Below, piece by piece: positions 7,575-14,672 of a DNA stretch of 17,788 nucleotides; position 1 is the first letter of the stretch, and every line of letters starts with the position of its first letter. Location: assembly GCA_025964065.1 (NCBI GenBank), contig JAOPZO010000073.1:1-17788 (forward strand). The letters run 5' to 3'. The translations under genes and the position numbers were made by a program. A model generated the notes under the pieces. It was not told the DNA's origin. It was given only the letters and a program-made list of their open reading frames with translations, and did no database searches. The stretch is from Solirubrobacterales bacterium. Lineage in GTDB: Bacteria; Actinomycetota; Thermoleophilia; Solirubrobacterales; Solirubrobacteraceae.

Positions 7575-7619
7575 GCGCTGCCGGGCCCCTCGAGAGGGAG
7601 GTGCCCGGCAGGACTCAGG
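7570..7619. terminator. Bidirectional terminator that includes both stop codons
   Basis: A long inverted repeat: CCTGAG (7570-7575), 2-nt interruption, CTGCCGGGC (7578-7586), loop region, GCCCGGCAG (7603-7611), 2-nt interruption, CTCAGG (7614-7619). The central part also contains a CCCTC/GAGGG complement. The outer arms contain the TGA of wecB and, reversed, the TGA of the dehydrogenase. The element therefore looks the same from both genes and probably stops both transcripts. Confidence 0.75.
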
Positions 7620-8865
7620 GGCGGCCGATGCGGCGCACGTCGACGCGCGGCCAGGCGGCCGGGTCGAGGGTGCCGCGGCCGTCGACCAGGACGCGGAGGC
7701 CCGGGAGGTCGGCGGGGGTGAGCTGCGTGTACTCCGCGTGGTCGGCCTGCAGGACGGCGACGTCCACGGGCTCGCCGGTCCAGGCCGAGAAGCCCAGCGC
7801 CGCGAGCTCGCCCGCGTCGTAGAGCGGGTCGCTCGCGACGACGCGCGCGCCGCGCCGCTCGAGCTCCTCGCGCAGGGCGAACGCGCCGGAGAACGCGGTC
7901 TCCTTCACCCCGCCGCGGTACGCGACGCCGAGGATGAGCGCGGTCGTCCCCGCCACGTCGCCGAGCAGGTCCACGGCGTAGGCGGGCATGCCCTCGTTGA
8001 CCTCGCGGGCCACCCGCGGGAGCCGTGCGCCGGGGTCGCCGGCGAGATAGAAGCGCGGGTAGACCGGGATGCAGTGGCCGCCCACGGCGACTCCCGGGCG
8101 GTGCACGTGGGAGAAGGGCTGGGAGTTCGCGGCGTCGATGACGGCCTGGACGTCGAGCCCGAGCGCGTCGGCGTGCCGGGCGAACTCGTTCGCGAGCGCG
8201 ATGTTCACGTCGCGGTAGGTCGTCTCGACGAGCTTCGTGAGCTCCGCCGCCTCCGCCCCCTCCATCGCGCGGACCTCGACCCCGGGCAGGAACCGCGCGT
8301 AGAGCTCGGCGCCCCGCGCCTCGCCTGCCGCGCTCAGCCCGCCCACGAGCTTCGGGTACGCCGCGAGGTCGGCGAAGACCCGCCCGGAGAACACGCGCTC
8401 AGGGGAGAAGACGACGTGGAAGTCCTCGCCCTCGCGGAGCCCGGAGGCGGCCTCGAGCGCCGGGGCGAGGCGCGCACGGGTCGTCCCGACGGGGACGGTC
8501 GTCTCGAGCGCGACGGTCGTCCCGGGCTGCAGGCCCGCCCCGACGTCGGCGATGACCGCGTCGAGGATGCCCCAGTCCGGCTGGGCGGCCACGTCCACCA
8601 GGAGCGGCGGCACGAGGACGACGAGGTCGGGCCCCGCGGCGACCGCGGCCCGCGTGTCGGGGGTCGCGCGCAGGCGGCCCGCGCCGACGACCTCGCGGAG
8701 CACGTCGCCGAGCTCCGCCTCGCCCGGGAACGGCTCCCGCCCCGCGTTCACGAGCTCGACCACGCGCGGGTCGATGTCGCAGCCCACGACCTCGTGCCCC
8801 GTGCGTGCGAGCTGCGCGGCGAGCGGGAGCCCGATCTTCCCGAGCGCGACGACGACGGCCCTCAC
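7615..8865 (-). CDS. UDP-sugar 6-dehydrogenase (UDP-ManNAc/UDP-GlcNAc dehydrogenase family)
   Basis: A 416-residue member of the UDP-glucose/GDP-mannose dehydrogenase family, which oxidises the sugar C6 hydroxyl to carboxylate with two NAD+. The N-terminal Rossmann region is VVALGKIGLPLA (5-16). The middle domain has ELTKLVETTYRDVNIALANE (208-227) with the conserved Lys211 and Asn221. The nucleophile is Cys265 in VGGHCIPVYPRFYL. The C-terminal domain includes ILGVAYRGGVKETAFS. The family resemblance is closest to the WecC/WbpA group, which acts on UDP-ManNAc or UDP-GlcNAc, but specificity is inferred. The GTG start at 8865 overlaps the TGA of the Gfo/Idh gene (GTGA), so the two are coupled; the longer frame upstream is Arg-rich read-through. 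It faces wecB tail to tail across a shared terminator. Confidence 0.93.
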   Translation of the reverse strand: MRAVVVALGKIGLPLAAQLARTGHEVVGCDIDPRVVELVNAGREPFPGEAELGDVLREVVGAGRLRATPDTRAAVAAGPDLVVLVPPLLVDVAAQPDWGILDAVIADVGAGLQPGTTVALETTVPVGTTRARLAPALEAASGLREGEDFHVVFSPERVFSGRVFADLAAYPKLVGGLSAAGEARGAELYARFLPGVEVRAMEGAEAAELTKLVETTYRDVNIALANEFARHADALGLDVQAVIDAANSQPFSHVHRPGVAVGGHCIPVYPRFYLAGDPGARLPRVAREVNEGMPAYAVDLLGDVAGTTALILGVAYRGGVKETAFSGAFALREELERRGARVVASDPLYDAGELAALGFSAWTGEPVDVAVLQADHAEYTQLTPADLPGLRVLVDGRGTLDPAAWPRVDVRRIGRP

Positions 8866-9875
8866 AGCCGCACGGTCTCCCCGGTGGCGGCGGCGCGCAG
8901 CACGGCCTCGGCGGCGAGCACGGTCTGCAGGCCCTCCTCGAGCGTCACGACGGCCGCGCCGTCGTCGCCCGCGACCCAGTCGCAGAACGCCTCGAGCTCC
9001 ACGAGCAGCGGCTCGCGGCGGGAGAGCGCGTAGCGCGTCATGTCCCCCTCGCTGACCCCGCGGCTCGCCTGCGCGGCGCTCCATTCGCTCGTGACCTCGC
9101 CGTTGGCGAAGAACGTCAGGTCGCTCGTGAGCGTGTCCGCGACGAGCATCCCCTTCTCGCCGAGGATCCGCGTGCGGCGGACCTTCGTGGGGGAGAGCCA
9201 GTCCACGTTCACGTTGAAGGCGACGTCGGAGGCGGTGACGCCCGTGACGAGCACGAGGTCCTCGTGCTCGCGGCCCATGCGGTGCTGGGTCTGCGCGGCG
9301 ACGCTCGCGATGGGCGCGCCGCCGAGCCAGCGGACGAGGTCGAGGTCGTGCGTGGCGAGGTCCTTCACGACCCCCACGTCGCGGATCCGCGCGGGGAACG
9401 GGCCGACCCGCTCCGTCGCGATCATGAAGACCTCGCCGAGCTGTCCCGCGCCGACGCGGCGCCGCAGCTCGAGCAGCGCGGGGTTGCAGCGCTCGACGTG
9501 CCCGACGGCGGCCCGGACGCCGGCGGCCTCGACCGCGGCGATCAGCTCGCGCGCCTCCTCCGCCGTGGCCGCGAGCGGCTTCTCGACGAGCACGGAGACG
9601 CCCGCGGCGGCGAGCTCCCGGGCGGCGGGGAGATGCTCCTCGGTCGGGACCGCGACGATCGCGAAGTCCGGAGCGCCCGCCGCGAGCAGCTCGGCGACGG
9701 TGGCGAAGATGAGCGCCGGGTCCTGCACCATGCCGAAGCGGTCGCCGCCCGGGTCGACGGCGCCGGCGAAGGAGACACGGGGGGAGGCCTGGAGCAGGCG
9801 GGCATGGTGCCGGCCGATCATCCCGAGGCCGAGCACCGCGCCGCGCAGCGGGACCCTGGGATCGTCGATGCTCAC
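8862..9875 (-). CDS. Gfo/Idh/MocA-family oxidoreductase, probable nucleotide-sugar dehydrogenase
   Basis: About 337 residues. The NAD(P)-binding domain begins RGAVLGLGMIGRHHARLL near residue 11, with EKP at about 98-100 (Lys-Pro of the family active site). The C-terminal domain carries GHVERCNPAL, RVGPFPARIRDVGVVKDL and THDLDL, which holds the conserved His/Asp pair. Family members oxidise or reduce sugar hydroxyls; the WbpB/WlbA branch makes the 3-keto sugar of UDP-GlcNAcA. The coupled 6-dehydrogenase and divergent acyltransferase make that role attractive but unproven. I prefer GTG at 9875, because a TAGCCT hexamer lies 9 bases ahead of it; an ATG at 9884 directly abuts that hexamer and would add three residues. 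The gene is first of a two-gene operon with the 6-dehydrogenase. Confidence 0.9.
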   Translation of the reverse strand: MSIDDPRVPLRGAVLGLGMIGRHHARLLQASPRVSFAGAVDPGGDRFGMVQDPALIFATVAELLAAGAPDFAIVAVPTEEHLPAARELAAAGVSVLVEKPLAATAEEARELIAAVEAAGVRAAVGHVERCNPALLELRRRVGAGQLGEVFMIATERVGPFPARIRDVGVVKDLATHDLDLVRWLGGAPIASVAAQTQHRMGREHEDLVLVTGVTASDVAFNVNVDWLSPTKVRRTRILGEKGMLVADTLTSDLTFFANGEVTSEWSAAQASRGVSEGDMTRYALSRREPLLVELEAFCDWVAGDDGAAVVTLEEGLQTVLAAEAVLRAAATGETVRL

Positions 9876-9883
9876 GGGGTCCA

Positions 9884-9890
9884 TAGGCTA
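9884..9890. promoter_or_regulatory. Symmetric TAGGCTA: candidate divergent -10 pair
   Basis: The 7-bp TAGGCTA reads TAGGCT on the + strand, followed by 7 bases and ATG (9897) of the acyltransferase. It reads TAGCCT on the minus strand, followed by 9 bases and GTG (9875) of the Gfo/Idh gene. Including its flanks, ATAGGCTAT is a perfect odd-length palindrome. One element could therefore fire both genes as leaderless mRNAs. Confidence 0.5.
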
Positions 9891-9896
9891 TCCGCC

Positions 9897-10604
9897 ATGG
9901 CGACCCCGACGGCCCCCGGCCTCGTCCTGTCCCCGACCGCGCAGGTGGCCGATGACGTGGAGTTCGGCGCGAACGTCGTCGTCCACGGCGACACCGTGAT
10001 CGGCGCCGGCGTCGTGATCCAGGACGGCGTCGTGCTCGGCAAGCCCCCGCGGCTCTCCGCCCGCTCCTCCACGGCGGCGCCTCCCGGCGGGCCGCTCGTC
10101 ATCGAGGCGGGCGCCTCCATCTGCGCCCAGGCGATCGTCTTCGCGGGCGCCCGGATCGGCGAGGGCGCGATCATCGGCGACCAGTCCTACGTCCGCGAGC
10201 GCTCCGTCATCGGGGCGGGAAGCGTCGTCGGGCGCGGCACCTGCGTCGACAACGACGTGGTCGTCGGCGCACGCGTTCGCCTGCAGTCGCAGGTCTACGT
10301 CACCGCCTTCTCCGTCATCGAGGACGACGTCTTCGTCGGGCCCTGCGCGATGACGACGAACGACAACACCATGGCCCGCCAGGAGCCAGGCGGCGAGCTC
10401 CGCGGCGCGACGCTCCGCCGCGCGTGCCGCATCGGCGGCGGCGCGATCCTCACGCCGGGCATCGAGGTGGGCGAGGAGGCGTACGTCGCCGCGGGCTCCG
10501 TCGTGACGAACGACGTGCCGCCGCGCGGGGTCGTCATCGGGGTCCCGGGACGGGTCGTGCGCTACGTGGAGGACCGCGACCTGCTGGGAAGCGACCGCGG
10601 CTGA
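9897..10604 (+). CDS. Left-handed beta-helix acyltransferase (hexapeptide-repeat, WbpD/WlbB-like)
   Basis: A 235-residue protein made almost wholly of hexapeptide repeats ([IV]-G-x4 type), for example AQVADDVEFGANVVVHGDTVIGAGVV at the start and IGEGAIIGDQSYVRERSVIGAGSVVG in the middle. It ends VIGVPGRVVRYVEDRDLL, the usual closing strand and tail. Such trimers transfer acetyl or other acyl groups from a CoA or ACP donor to amino-sugar nucleotides. The segment around TNDNTMARQEPGGELRGATL (about 157-178) interrupts the repeats, as an active-site loop does in WbpD/WlbB-like N-acetyltransferases. Nearby genes suggest an amino-sugar nucleotide acceptor; this is inferred. It has a TAGGCT-N7-ATG start without a Shine-Dalgarno. 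Its last 43 bp overlap the oppositely directed GGDEF/HD-GYP gene. Confidence 0.9.
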   Translation: MATPTAPGLVLSPTAQVADDVEFGANVVVHGDTVIGAGVVIQDGVVLGKPPRLSARSSTAAPPGGPLVIEAGASICAQAIVFAGARIGEGAIIGDQSYVRERSVIGAGSVVGRGTCVDNDVVVGARVRLQSQVYVTAFSVIEDDVFVGPCAMTTNDNTMARQEPGGELRGATLRRACRIGGGAILTPGIEVGEEAYVAAGSVVTNDVPPRGVVIGVPGRVVRYVEDRDLLGSDRG

Positions 10605-12508
10605 TCCTCCGCCGGGCTCATGGCGGCGAGCGCCTCGACGACCCGCGGGTCGAACTGGGCCCCCGCGCACCGCTGCAGCTCCCCCAGCGCCTCCCGGCGC
10701 GGGACCGGCGCCTGGTGGGGCCGCAGGGTCGTCATCGCGTCGTAGGCGTCGGCCACGGCGACGATCCGGGCGCCGAGCGGGATCTCCTCCCCCGTGAGGC
10801 CGTCGGGGTACCCGTCGCCGTCCCAGCGCTCGTGGGTCGCGCGGACGACCCGGGCGGCCGCGCGGAGCGAGGGCGCCGCCGCGAGGATCCGCTCGCCGAC
10901 CAGGGAGTGCTGCTCCACCCGGGAGCGCTCCTCCGCGGTCAGCGGCGCGCTGCTGTGCAGGAGGAGGTCCGGGAGCGCGAGCTTGCCGACGTCGTGCAGC
11001 TCCGCCGCCCGGCGCACCTCCGCGACCGCGTCCGGCGCGAGCCCGAGCCGCTGGGCGATCCCCTCGGCGACGAGCGCGACCTCGCGGGAGTGGTCGTGGA
11101 GCTCCGGGGTGCGCTCGTCGAGGACCCGCAGCAGCGCGTCGCAGGTCTGCGCGCCCGTGGAGGCGCGCCGGTGCTCCTTGCTCACGTACAGACGCTGGTC
11201 GGCGATCCGCAGCGCCTCGATCGGGTCGTGCGCCTCGCGCGGGAGCGCGACGGAGCCGAGCGAGGCCGAGACGTCGAAGTCCTCGCCCCGCTCGCGGAGG
11301 GACAGCTCGGCCCGGAAGGTCGGCGCGGGGTCGCCGTCGAGCAGGGCGCAGAACTCGTCGCCGCCCATCCGGTACGCGGTGCCCGCATCGGCGACCGCCT
11401 CCTGCAGGCGCCGGCCGAGGCGGACGAGCAGCGCGTCGCCCGCCGGGTGGCCGAACGTGTCGTTGAAGAGCTTGAAGCCGTCGAGGTCGAAGAACAGGAG
11501 CGTCGCGGGCCGGTCGGCGGCGAGCGTGTCCTCGAGATCGCGTCCCAGCGCACGCCGGTTCGGGAGCCCGGTGAGGCCGTCGGTCAGCGCCTCGCGCCGG
11601 GACAGCCCGAGCAGCCGCTCGTTCTCGCGGAACGTGAGGAGCGCGCGCAGGAGGATCGCGACGAGCGCACCGCAGGCGAGCCAGCTCGCGAGCGTCCGGA
11701 CCTCCTCCGTCGCGAGCACGACGATGGAGACGAGGGCCAGGCCGCACGGGAGCACGAGGCTCGGGGCGTCGACGCGCCGTCCGCGCTCGCGCTCCATCGT
11801 CGCCGCGTGCGCGATGAGGAGCACCGACAGGGGCCAGAGCGTGTCGAGCAGCCCGCCCTCCACGTAGGAGGAGGAGCCGTCCACCGCCGCGTAGTAGAGG
11901 CCGTCGGCGACCGCGGCGAGCCCGAGCCCGGCGCCCACGACGAGCCAGCGGCGCTCGAGCCGTGAGCCCTGGCTCGAGATGACCGCGACGACCACCGCGA
12001 ACAGCACGAGGTCGAGGACGGGGTAGAGCAGTGCGGGGAGGAGGGCGAGGTTGCTGGCGTCCTCGTGGAGGTCGGTGAGGACGAACGCGACGCCGGCGGC
12101 GCCCACCGCGAGCGCGGCGCTCAGCGCGTCGAGCCGCGCCGCACCCTGGCGGAGCGCGAGATGGCCCCGCGCGAGGAGGACGAAGCCGACGAGCAGCAGC
12201 GGGTAGGCGCCGGCGTAGAAGGCGTCGCAGACGGTGAGCGAGCCGTCGGGGTCGCCCAGTCCGGCGCTCCACAGCAGCTCCCCCACGAGGTTGACGGCGG
12301 TGCCCGCGGCGATGAAGGTCCAGGCGCGGCGCTCCGCGGGCTCGCGCCGGACACGGAGGACCAGGACCACGAGCGCCGCCGCGACGAGCGCGTCGTAGAC
12401 CACGTTCGCGAAGAACCAATTGACGTCCTCGCCGCCGAAGCCCAGCGCGCCGTGGGCGGCGTGGAGGCACAACAGGGCAGCGATGATCACGCGGGCGCGC
12501 CGAGGCAT
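10562..12508 (-). CDS. Membrane GGDEF/HD-GYP cyclic-di-GMP protein
   Basis: A 648-residue three-part protein. Residues 1-290 hold about eight to ten hydrophobic helices with no recognised extracytoplasmic sensor domain. Residues 308-445 form a GGDEF domain: DGLTGLPNRRAL, metal-binding DLDGFK (341-346) and intact MGGDEF (381-386). The RxxD inhibitory site expected five residues before GGDEF is absent (ADAG there). Residues 455-630 are an HD-GYP phosphodiesterase: LHDVGK (504-509), THERWDGDGYP (558-568) and ARIVAVADAYDAMT. It can in principle both make and break c-di-GMP. The ATG at 12508 is chosen because the 30 residues before it lack coding character and would occupy a structured leader. It ends inside the acyltransferase 3' end by 43 bp, an unusual convergent overlap. 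Confidence 0.92.
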   Translation of the reverse strand: MPRRARVIIAALLCLHAAHGALGFGGEDVNWFFANVVYDALVAAALVVLVLRVRREPAERRAWTFIAAGTAVNLVGELLWSAGLGDPDGSLTVCDAFYAGAYPLLLVGFVLLARGHLALRQGAARLDALSAALAVGAAGVAFVLTDLHEDASNLALLPALLYPVLDLVLFAVVVAVISSQGSRLERRWLVVGAGLGLAAVADGLYYAAVDGSSSYVEGGLLDTLWPLSVLLIAHAATMERERGRRVDAPSLVLPCGLALVSIVVLATEEVRTLASWLACGALVAILLRALLTFRENERLLGLSRREALTDGLTGLPNRRALGRDLEDTLAADRPATLLFFDLDGFKLFNDTFGHPAGDALLVRLGRRLQEAVADAGTAYRMGGDEFCALLDGDPAPTFRAELSLRERGEDFDVSASLGSVALPREAHDPIEALRIADQRLYVSKEHRRASTGAQTCDALLRVLDERTPELHDHSREVALVAEGIAQRLGLAPDAVAEVRRAAELHDVGKLALPDLLLHSSAPLTAEERSRVEQHSLVGERILAAAPSLRAAARVVRATHERWDGDGYPDGLTGEEIPLGARIVAVADAYDAMTTLRPHQAPVPRREALGELQRCAGAQFDPRVVEALAAMSPAEDQPRSLPSRSRSST

Positions 12509-12530
12509 GTGCTGGGAGAACGGCACGGAG

Positions 12531-12608
12531 CGGGGCACCTTGCCAGCCGAGGGCGTTGCTTTGCAACTCGGCGCGGTGCGGCTCCTCACCGGTCGCACCC
12601 CGGCCCCG
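12531..12608 (-). ncRNA. Candidate structured 5' leader (possible riboswitch) of the GGDEF/HD-GYP gene
   Basis: In the 107-nt gap after purA the minus strand can fold as a three-way junction. The closing stem is CGGGGC (12608-12603) with GCCCCG (12536-12531). Hairpin A is GGTGCG (12599-12594) with CGCACC (12580-12575). Hairpin B is GCCGAG (12572-12567) with CTCGGC (12551-12546), enclosing TTGC-AAA-GCAA. A GCAAAGC heptamer occurs, as in the core of c-di-GMP-I (GEMM) aptamers, but it lies inside hairpin B rather than between hairpins, so I cannot assign it to that class. It may instead be a purA terminator or attenuator. No ribosome site is seen in the 22 nt before the ATG. Confidence 0.3.
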
Positions 12609-12615
12609 CGTCAGA

Positions 12616-13947
12616 TCAGAGCGCCGCGTGCTCCTTGATCGCGCTGACGCCGGCGCCGGTCTCCGTCCAGATCTGCTGCTCACGGCCCGGGCCCACGCCG
12701 ACCTGCACGATGGGCACACCAGCGTTGTCCTGCAGGAACGCGAGGTAGTCGCGGGCGGCCTGCGGGAGGTCGGACTCCGTGCGGCACTCCGTGATGTCCT
12801 CCGTCCAGCCCGGGAGCTCCTCGTACACGCCGCGCGCCTTGTGCAGCACGCTCTGGTGGTAGGGGAACGTCTCGTAGCTCGCGTCCTCGGGCCCCTGGTA
12901 CTTCGTGCAGACCTTCAGGCGGTCGAAGCCCGTGAGCACGTCGAGCTTCGTGATGACGAGCGCGTCGAGGGTGTTGAGGCGTGCCGCGTAGCGCAGCGCG
13001 ACGAGGTCGATCCAGCCGCAGCGCCGCGGGCGGCCCGTCGTCGTGCCGAACTCGTGGCCCGCCTCGCGGAGACGGTCGCCGGTCTCGTCGAAGAGCTCCG
13101 TCGGGAACGGCCCGGCGCCGACACGGGTCGCGTACGCCTTGGCGACGCCCCAGATCTCGTCGATGTCGTGGATGCCGACGCCCGCGCCCGTCGTGACGGC
13201 GCCCGCCACCGGGTTGCTCGAGGTGACGAAGGGGTAGGTGCCGTGGTCGATGTCGAGCATGGTGGCCTGGGCGCCCTCGAAGAGCGCGAGCTTGCCCTCG
13301 TCGAGCGTGCGCCAGACGAGCGCGGAGGTGTCCGCGATGTGCTGCTCGAGGCGGTGGCCGAAGGTCAGCAGGTCCTCGGTCATCTGCTGGAGGTCGAGGC
13401 GCGGCGCCCAGTCCGGGTCGCGCTCGTAGGGCCGCAGCATCAGCTGCTTGGGCGCCAGCGCGGCCATGATCTTCTTCTTCAGGATCTTCTCGTCGAGCAT
13501 GTCCTGCACGCGGATGCCGAGCCGCGCCGCCTTGTCGGCGTAGCACGGGCCGATGCCGCGCTTGGTCGTGCCGATCTCCTGCTTGCCGAGGCGCGCCTCG
13601 CCCGAGTGGTCCAGGGCGATGTGGTACGGCATGATCAGGTGCGCGTTGGCCGAGACCTTCAGGCCCGAGACGTCGATCCCGGCGGCGCGGAGGCCGTCGA
13701 GCTCCCCGAGCAGCACGCCCGGGTCGACCACGACGCCGTTGCCGATGATGCAGGTCTTGCCCGGGTAGAGGATCCCGCTCGGCACGAGGTGGAACTTGAA
13801 CTCCTCGCCCTCGCGCACGATCGTGTGGCCGGCGTTGTTGCCGCCCTGGAAGCGGACGACCGCGTCCGCCCGCTCCGCGAGCAGGTCGACGACCTTCCCC
13901 TTACCCTCATCGCCCCACTGGGCGCCCACGATGACCAATCCCGGCAT
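12616..13947 (-). CDS. purA: Adenylosuccinate synthetase
   Basis: A 443-residue, full-length enzyme that joins IMP and aspartate with GTP to make adenylosuccinate, the first committed step to AMP. WGDEGKGK (11-18) has the catalytic Asp13, GNNAGHT (36-42) has His41, GTTKRGIGPCY is present in the IMP site, and later SSNPVAGAVTTGAGVG and GTTTGRPRRCGWID are conserved in the family. The start ATG is at 13947 with TAGACT 7 bases upstream and no Shine-Dalgarno, so the mRNA may be leaderless. The upstream loader gene ends 20 bp away, and read-through from dnaB may also contribute. The GGDEF/HD-GYP gene follows. Confidence 0.98.
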   Translation of the reverse strand: MPGLVIVGAQWGDEGKGKVVDLLAERADAVVRFQGGNNAGHTIVREGEEFKFHLVPSGILYPGKTCIIGNGVVVDPGVLLGELDGLRAAGIDVSGLKVSANAHLIMPYHIALDHSGEARLGKQEIGTTKRGIGPCYADKAARLGIRVQDMLDEKILKKKIMAALAPKQLMLRPYERDPDWAPRLDLQQMTEDLLTFGHRLEQHIADTSALVWRTLDEGKLALFEGAQATMLDIDHGTYPFVTSSNPVAGAVTTGAGVGIHDIDEIWGVAKAYATRVGAGPFPTELFDETGDRLREAGHEFGTTTGRPRRCGWIDLVALRYAARLNTLDALVITKLDVLTGFDRLKVCTKYQGPEDASYETFPYHQSVLHKARGVYEELPGWTEDITECRTESDLPQAARDYLAFLQDNAGVPIVQVGVGPGREQQIWTETGAGVSAIKEHAAL

Positions 13948-13954
13948 GCCCGGG

Positions 13955-13960
13955 AGTCTA
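13955..13960 (-). promoter_or_regulatory. Candidate -10 element of purA
   Basis: On the minus strand TAGACT is followed by exactly 7 bases (CCCGGGC) and the purA ATG. It lies in the 20-bp gap after the loader gene. Confidence 0.5.
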
Positions 13961-13967
13961 CGAGGGG

Positions 13968-14672
13968 CTAGGCGATGCGGCGGCGCGCGTCCTCGCCGTA
14001 CAGCGGGAGCACCTCGCACATCTCCTCGAGGCGGGACACCGTGCGCTCCTTGATCTGCTCGACCATCTGCTCGCGGTCGGTGAGGTTCGTCGTGATGACG
14101 ACGGAGCGCTCCTCCTCGTATCGGGCGTTCACGATCGCGTAGAGCTGCTCGAGCACCCAGTCGCTCGTCTTCTCCGCACCCACGTCGTCGATGTGGAGGA
14201 GATCCACCGCGGCGAGCTTGTCCAGGAGGTGCGTGTACGAGTGGACGGCGTCCTCGTCGAACGTCGTGCGGATCTCGGCCAGGAGCTTCGGGAGGGAGTA
14301 GATCGCGACGGTCCGGCCCGCGTCGAGCGCGGCCTTCGAGACGATCATCGCGAGCGTCGTCTTGCCCGTGCCCGGCCCGCCGAACAGCCACAGACCGCGC
14401 CCGGCGTCGAGGTTCGCGTCGAGGTCCCGCACGTACGCCCGGATCGCGCGGACCTGGCCCGGCGCGCGCTCGGCGATCTCCGTGACGGGCGGCCGGTCGA
14501 ACCCGACGCCGCGGTACTTCTTCGGGATGACCGCGGAGAGCACCGCGCTGCGCCGCCCCGCCATGCGCTCCGGCCGGCAGCGGCACGGCCGGGCGCTCTG
14601 GGTCGCCTCGTCGTCGACGAAGCCCGAGCCGTCGCAGGCGCCGTAGGGGCAGGGATCGCCGGGCCGCAGCAT
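13968..14672 (-). CDS. DnaC/DnaI-type AAA+ helicase loader with N-terminal cysteine cluster
   Basis: A 234-residue ATPase. Residues 8-32 carry four cysteines (CPYGAC then CRC), a likely zinc-binding element as in DnaI/DnaC-type loaders. The AAA+ part has GGPGTGKTT (about 98-106, Walker A), LLHIDDVGAEK (about 158-168, Walker B) and a sensor-1 segment VVITTNLTD. The C-terminal VSRLEEMCEVLPLYGEDARR resembles the IstB/DnaC family sensor-2 region. Such loaders place the replicative helicase on DNA. Being coupled to dnaB by a shared base (TGATG, dnaB stop and loader start) supports this role over an IstB transposition helper, and no transposase is present. It precedes purA by 20 bp. Confidence 0.88.
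   Translation of the reverse strand: MLRPGDPCPYGACDGSGFVDDEATQSARPCRCRPERMAGRRSAVLSAVIPKKYRGVGFDRPPVTEIAERAPGQVRAIRAYVRDLDANLDAGRGLWLFGGPGTGKTTLAMIVSKAALDAGRTVAIYSLPKLLAEIRTTFDEDAVHSYTHLLDKLAAVDLLHIDDVGAEKTSDWVLEQLYAIVNARYEEERSVVITTNLTDREQMVEQIKERTVSRLEEMCEVLPLYGEDARRRIA

Noticed and set aside
10424..11965. Plus-strand long frame antisense to the GGDEF/HD-GYP gene
   Set aside because: The minus-strand frame has intact GGDEF and HD-GYP motifs; this one is repetitive and domainless.
12531..12608. Confident c-di-GMP-I riboswitch
   Set aside because: GCAAAGC sits inside a hairpin rather than in the junction, and no GCAAACC-like segment is seen; kept only as a generic leader candidate.
13968..14672. 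IstB-type transposition helper in an insertion sequence
   Set aside because: No IstA transposase or terminal inverted repeats nearby. Coupling to dnaB and the N-terminal Cys cluster favour a helicase loader.
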